From Rhodococcus ruber NBRC 15591 (GTDB lineage: Bacteria > Actinomycetota > Actinomycetes > Mycobacteriales > Mycobacteriaceae): DNA of 64,000 nt. Below the pieces are notes generated by a model. It did not search any database. It had not been told where the DNA came from and saw nothing but the letters and a program-made list of their open reading frames with translations. The position numbers were made by a program, and so were the translations under genes. Shown here piece by piece: positions 61,244 to 64,000 of this stretch (its first letter is position 1; each line of letters begins with the position of its first letter). The stretch is from the NCBI RefSeq assembly GCF_001894945.1, contig NZ_BCXE01000033.1, forward strand, positions 124,001-188,000, given 5' to 3'.

Positions 61244-62452
61244 ATGCGAACACGCGACGCCGCCTTGCCGCGGGAGATCTGGGTCCTGGTCAGCGCGGCC
61301 TTCGTCATCGCTCTCGGCTTCGGTCTCGTCGCGCCCGCGCTGCCGCAGTTCGCGCGCAGTTTCGGCGTCGGGGTCACCGCGGCGTCCGTCGTGATCTCCG
61401 CGTTCGCGGCCATGCGGCTGCTGTTCGCTCCCGCCAGCGGAAAACTCGTGCAGCGGCTGGGGGAGCGGCCGGTGTACACCGCCGGTGTGCTCATCGTGGC
61501 GCTGTCGACCGGCGCCTGCGCCTTCGCGACGGACTACTGGCAGCTGCTGCTGTTCCGGGCGCTCGGCGGGATCGGCTCGACCATGTTCACCGTCTCGGCG
61601 TTCGGGTTGCTGATCCGCATCTCCCCACCGAACGCGCGGGGCCGGGTGTCGGGGCTCTACGCGACGAGCTTCCTGCTCGGCAACATCGGCGGTCCGCTCG
61701 TCGGCGGCGCGCTGGTAGGACTGGGGTTGCGGGCACCGTTCCTGATCTATGCGGTGGCCCTCCTCGTCGCAGCGGCCGTCGTGTTCGTGAGCCTGCGCCA
61801 CTCCGCGCTCGCCGCGCCGGACTCGGGCGCCGGCATGCCCGCGATGCGGCTGCGGGAGGCCCTGCGGTCGCCGGTGTACCGGGCCGCACTCGGATCGAAC
61901 TTCGCCAACGGCTGGGTCGTCTTCGGCGTGCGGGTGGCGATGGTGCCGCTGTTCGTCGTAGAGGTGCTCGGACGCGACGCCGGGCTCGCCGGGGTGGCGC
62001 TGACGGTGTTCGCCGTGGGCAACGCCCTGGTCCTGATGGTCTCCGGGCGGTTGTCCGACCGGTTCGGCCGCCGCCCGTTCGTCCTGCTGGGGCTCGTGGT
62101 GTGCGGGACCAGCACCATCGCGATGGGCCTGACCACGAACCTCGCGCTGTTCTTCGCGACCTCACTGCTGGCCGGCGTCGGGTCGGGCCTGATGAACCCG
62201 GCCCAGCAGGCGTCCGTCGCCGACGTCGTCGGCAGCAAGGCGCGCGGCGGCCCGGTGCTGGCGACGTTCCAGATGACCGCCGACGTGGGCGCGGTGATCG
62301 GACCGGTCGCCGCCGGAGTCCTGGCGCAGCACCTGTCGTACGGGGCCGCCTTCGCCGTGACCGGTGCCGTCATGCTGCTGGTGGCCGTGCCCTGGGCGCT
62401 GGCGCCGCGGCTCACCCGGGAACCCGCGGTGACCGAAGCCACGGAGCGCTGA
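61244..62452 (+). CDS. MFS transporter (DHA1-type)
   Basis: 402 residues, 12 membrane helices. Motif A type loops GKLVQRLGERPVYTAG and SGRLSDRFGRRPFVLLG, and LGFGLVAPALPQFARSFG in helix 1, mark a drug:H+ antiporter-like transporter. Substrate unknown. ATG at 61244, 62 bases after pgm; no regulator is adjacent. 26 bases before the MauE-type gene, so possibly co-transcribed. Confidence 0.85.
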   Translation: MRTRDAALPREIWVLVSAAFVIALGFGLVAPALPQFARSFGVGVTAASVVISAFAAMRLLFAPASGKLVQRLGERPVYTAGVLIVALSTGACAFATDYWQLLLFRALGGIGSTMFTVSAFGLLIRISPPNARGRVSGLYATSFLLGNIGGPLVGGALVGLGLRAPFLIYAVALLVAAAVVFVSLRHSALAAPDSGAGMPAMRLREALRSPVYRAALGSNFANGWVVFGVRVAMVPLFVVEVLGRDAGLAGVALTVFAVGNALVLMVSGRLSDRFGRRPFVLLGLVVCGTSTIAMGLTTNLALFFATSLLAGVGSGLMNPAQQASVADVVGSKARGGPVLATFQMTADVGAVIGPVAAGVLAQHLSYGAAFAVTGAVMLLVAVPWALAPRLTREPAVTEATER

Positions 62453-62478
62453 GCGTCGACCTCGGTACTGTCGATGAC

Positions 62479-62967
62479 GTGTGGATTCCCCTGCTCAGTC
62501 TGATCGCCCGGCTCGGTCTCGCCGCCGTGTGGCTGATCTCCGGCTGGATCAAGTTCGTCGATCCGTCGCAGACCGTGGTGGCCGTCCGCGCGTACCAGCT
62601 GCTGCCCGAGGTCCTCGTGCGGCCCGTCGCGGCCGGGCTGCCGATCCTCGAGCTCGTGCTCGGACTGCTGCTGCTGATCGGGCTCGCGGTGCGCGCGGCA
62701 GCGGTCGTGGGGGCGGCCGCGCTGCTGACGTTGATCGGCGTGATCGCGTCGGTGTGGGCGCGCGGGCTGTCGATCGACTGCGGGTGTTTCGGTGGCGGTG
62801 GGGCCGCCGACGTGGACGGCTGGGACTACGCCGGAGAAATCGCACGAGACCTCGGCTTCCTCGCCCTGGCCGCATGGCTGACCGTGTTCCCCCGCAGTCC
62901 GCTCGCGCTCGGTCCCGGCTCCCGGGCGAGGCTCTCAGCACGCACTCAGCCCGCGATGGCAGAGTGA
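62479..62967 (+). CDS. MauE/DoxX-type membrane protein with redox Cys pair
   Basis: 162 residues with four to five membrane helices. WISGWIKF-type first loop (WLISGWIKFVDP), then LEVVLG-like ILELVLGLLLLIGL, and SIDCGCFGGGG with Cys101 and Cys103 at the end of a helix, the hallmark of the MauE/DoxX branch that handles disulfides or quinone electrons. GTG start at 62479. It is followed 37 bases later by a membrane-anchored DsbA-like protein, and this pairing recurs in actinobacteria, so it probably re-oxidises or reduces that partner. Exact electron flow is inferred. Confidence 0.82.
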   Translation: MWIPLLSLIARLGLAAVWLISGWIKFVDPSQTVVAVRAYQLLPEVLVRPVAAGLPILELVLGLLLLIGLAVRAAAVVGAAALLTLIGVIASVWARGLSIDCGCFGGGGAADVDGWDYAGEIARDLGFLALAAWLTVFPRSPLALGPGSRARLSARTQPAMAE

Positions 62968-63004
62968 TCCCGCATCGATACCCGGACAGCGAAGGGCAGA
63001 TTTC

Positions 63005-63751
63005 GTGAGCGCCAAGAAGGTCAAACCGGTCAAGTACACGCCGGAGCCGACGTCGAGCAAGTCCACCTTCATCCTCGGCGGGATCGCGGTCGTGGTGATC
63101 GCGGTGCTGGTCATCGGGGGGGTGCTGTGGCAGGCGAACCGGAGCAAGGCGCGCAACGAGGGCTACGGGACGGTGCAGAACGCGGCGGTGCAGGTGGAGT
63201 TGCAGGACGACGGGGTCGTCCTCCTCGGCCTCCCCGACGCCGCGACGACGATCGACCTGTTCGAGGACCCGCTGTGCCCGTACTGCGCCGAGCTCGAGCA
63301 CAAGCACGGTCAGGAACTCGCGCAGGCGATCGACGCCGGCGACGTCGCTGTGCGATACCACATGCTCGCGTTCCTCGATCAGCTCTCGGCGAGCGGCGAC
63401 TACTCGACCCGCGCGGTCGCGGCCGGTCAGTGCGTCGCGCAGGCCGGGGACGCGACGGCGTTCTCCGCGTTCCACGGTGCGCTGCTCTCGCCGGAGAACC
63501 AGCCCGCCGAGCGGGGCGACAGCGACCTCACCAATGCCGAGCTGGCACAGATGGCACGGGACGCCGGGGCGTCCGACGAGGCGGCGCAGTGTGTCGCCGA
63601 CGGCGCGCGCGTCGAGCAGGCTGCGGTCGACGCGGAGGCGGGACGGCAGGCGCTCGCGGCGGCGGGCGCGTCCGGCACCCCCGCGGTGGTGCACAACGGC
63701 ACCGTGATCGACGCACTCGGTAACGACAACTGGGTGGCCGAGCTCGGCTGA
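63005..63751 (+). CDS. Membrane-anchored DsbA-like thioredoxin-fold protein
   Basis: 248 residues. Cytoplasmic lysine-rich end, membrane helix at about 22-42, then an extracytoplasmic thioredoxin fold with active site CPYC (91-94) in FEDPLCPYCAELEHKHG, a helical insert, and the cis-proline loop GASGTPAVVHNG near residue 220. Two further cysteines (QCVAQ, QCVAD) could form a second disulfide. It most likely catalyses disulfide formation or exchange in exported proteins, coupled with the MauE-type gene before it. GTG start at 63005. Confidence 0.9.
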   Translation: MSAKKVKPVKYTPEPTSSKSTFILGGIAVVVIAVLVIGGVLWQANRSKARNEGYGTVQNAAVQVELQDDGVVLLGLPDAATTIDLFEDPLCPYCAELEHKHGQELAQAIDAGDVAVRYHMLAFLDQLSASGDYSTRAVAAGQCVAQAGDATAFSAFHGALLSPENQPAERGDSDLTNAELAQMARDAGASDEAAQCVADGARVEQAAVDAEAGRQALAAAGASGTPAVVHNGTVIDALGNDNWVAELG

Positions 63752-63816
63752 GGTGGCGGCGACGGTGGTCGGACGGACGACCGCCGTCGCCTCCCGGTCC
63801 GCACTGACCAGGCGAT

Positions 63817-63846
63817 TTGTTGTCGTCGACGGCGATGGTGTAATTT
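63817..63846 (+). promoter_or_regulatory. Predicted promoter of tRNA-Ala
   Basis: TTGTTG (63817-63822), 18-base spacer, TAATTT (63841-63846); about 38 bases before the mature tRNA. Confidence 0.5.
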
Positions 63847-63884
63847 TCTCTTCGCACCGGGGAGTAAATCCCGGGCGACGGTAC

Positions 63885-63960
63885 GGGGCTATGGCGCAGC
63901 TGGTAGCGCACCACACTGGCAGTGTGGGGGTCAGGGGTTCGAGTCCCCTTAGCTCCACCA
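63885..63960 (+). tRNA. tRNA-Ala (GGC)
   Basis: 76 bases with encoded CCA. The acceptor stem GGGGCTA/TAGCTCC contains one G-T pair near the end. The anticodon stem is CCACA/TGTGG and the loop CTGGCAG gives anticodon GGC, reading GCC/GCT alanine codons. Confidence 0.96.
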
Positions 63961-63964
63961 TCGC

Positions 63965-64000
63965 GACACGAGGCGAGAGTGAATGCTCTCGCCTCTTGTC
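63965..64000 (+). terminator. Terminator after tRNA-Ala (reaches window end)
   Basis: GACACGAGGCGAGAG pairs with CTCTCGCCTCTTGTC with one mismatch around a 6-base loop; any T-tract lies beyond the window. Confidence 0.7.

Overview
The window is about 70% GC and reads as a chromosomal segment of a mycolic-acid-group actinobacterium (Mycobacteriales), most likely Rhodococcus or a close relative. The support is AdnA/AdnB recombination motors, WhiB7 with its uORF leader, mycoredoxin, a resuscitation-promoting factor, an S16-type PDZ protease, a UPF0182 protein and an actinobacterial tmRNA tag. No phage, insertion sequence or CRISPR array is visible. Gene order closely follows, in inverted orientation, what I recall of M. 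tuberculosis Rv3213c down to Rv3193c, and then Rv3137, Rv3105c-Rv3100c/ssrA and the crcB pair/pgmA. No similarity search was possible, so family names rest on motifs and on this synteny.

Layout. 1-8.5 kb is the conserved block: ParA end, beta-propeller protein, RhlE, MiaE-like protein, DUF3107, TetR, DUF3152 metalloprotease, MoeZ and a TIGR02569 protein. 8.5-20.8 kb is an accessory stretch set into that order. It carries a GntR regulator with a CynX/NimT-type exporter, then narK-nirB-nirD-nnaR-sirohydrochlorin chelatase, a FUSC membrane protein, a fused MobA-MoeA gene, and the decayed end of a MocR-type regulator. It amounts to nitrite uptake, reduction to ammonium, siroheme supply and molybdenum cofactor supply; the nitrate reductase itself is not in the window. 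20.8-36.4 kb returns to the conserved block: alkyltransferase-like protein, LipV-like hydrolase, AdnA, AdnB, potassium channel, NudC, mycoredoxin and UvrD2. Inserted into it are an HxlR/thioesterase pair, a DoxX protein and a TetR/SDR pair.

36.4-46.4 kb holds whiB7 with a readable attenuation leader, an ABC1 kinase, an E1-like protein of the azole-peptide (TOMM) family without its usual partners, a zincin, a Lon-like PDZ protease, a PPA1309-like protein, UPF0182 and an Rpf. 46.8-52.6 kb has initiator tRNA, a FadD-type ligase, a two-gene acyl-CoA dehydrogenase operon behind two matching palindromes, and hisN. 52.6-59.5 kb is the prfB-mscS-(Pro-rich)-ftsE-ftsX-smpB-(EamA)-ssrA-crcB-crcB series: translation termination and rescue, FtsEX division/cell-wall control and fluoride export. 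59.5-64 kb has phosphoglucomutase, an MFS transporter, a MauE-type membrane protein with a membrane-anchored DsbA-like thioredoxin, and tRNA-Ala.

The clearest regulatory structures are: the whiB7 promoter, uORF and terminator; a SigH/SigR-type promoter in front of mycoredoxin; 13-bp palindromes between the divergent tetR and SDR genes; two CTTACT-N4-AGTAAG type sites before the acyl-CoA dehydrogenase operon; a single DnaA box at 39.3 kb; a 24-bp tandem repeat before adnA; and seven strong hairpin terminators. Nothing in the window is clearly a wholly new system. The best lead is the conserved but unexplained neighbourhood of an orphan TOMM-type E1 protein, an ABC1 kinase and two unusual proteases beside whiB7.
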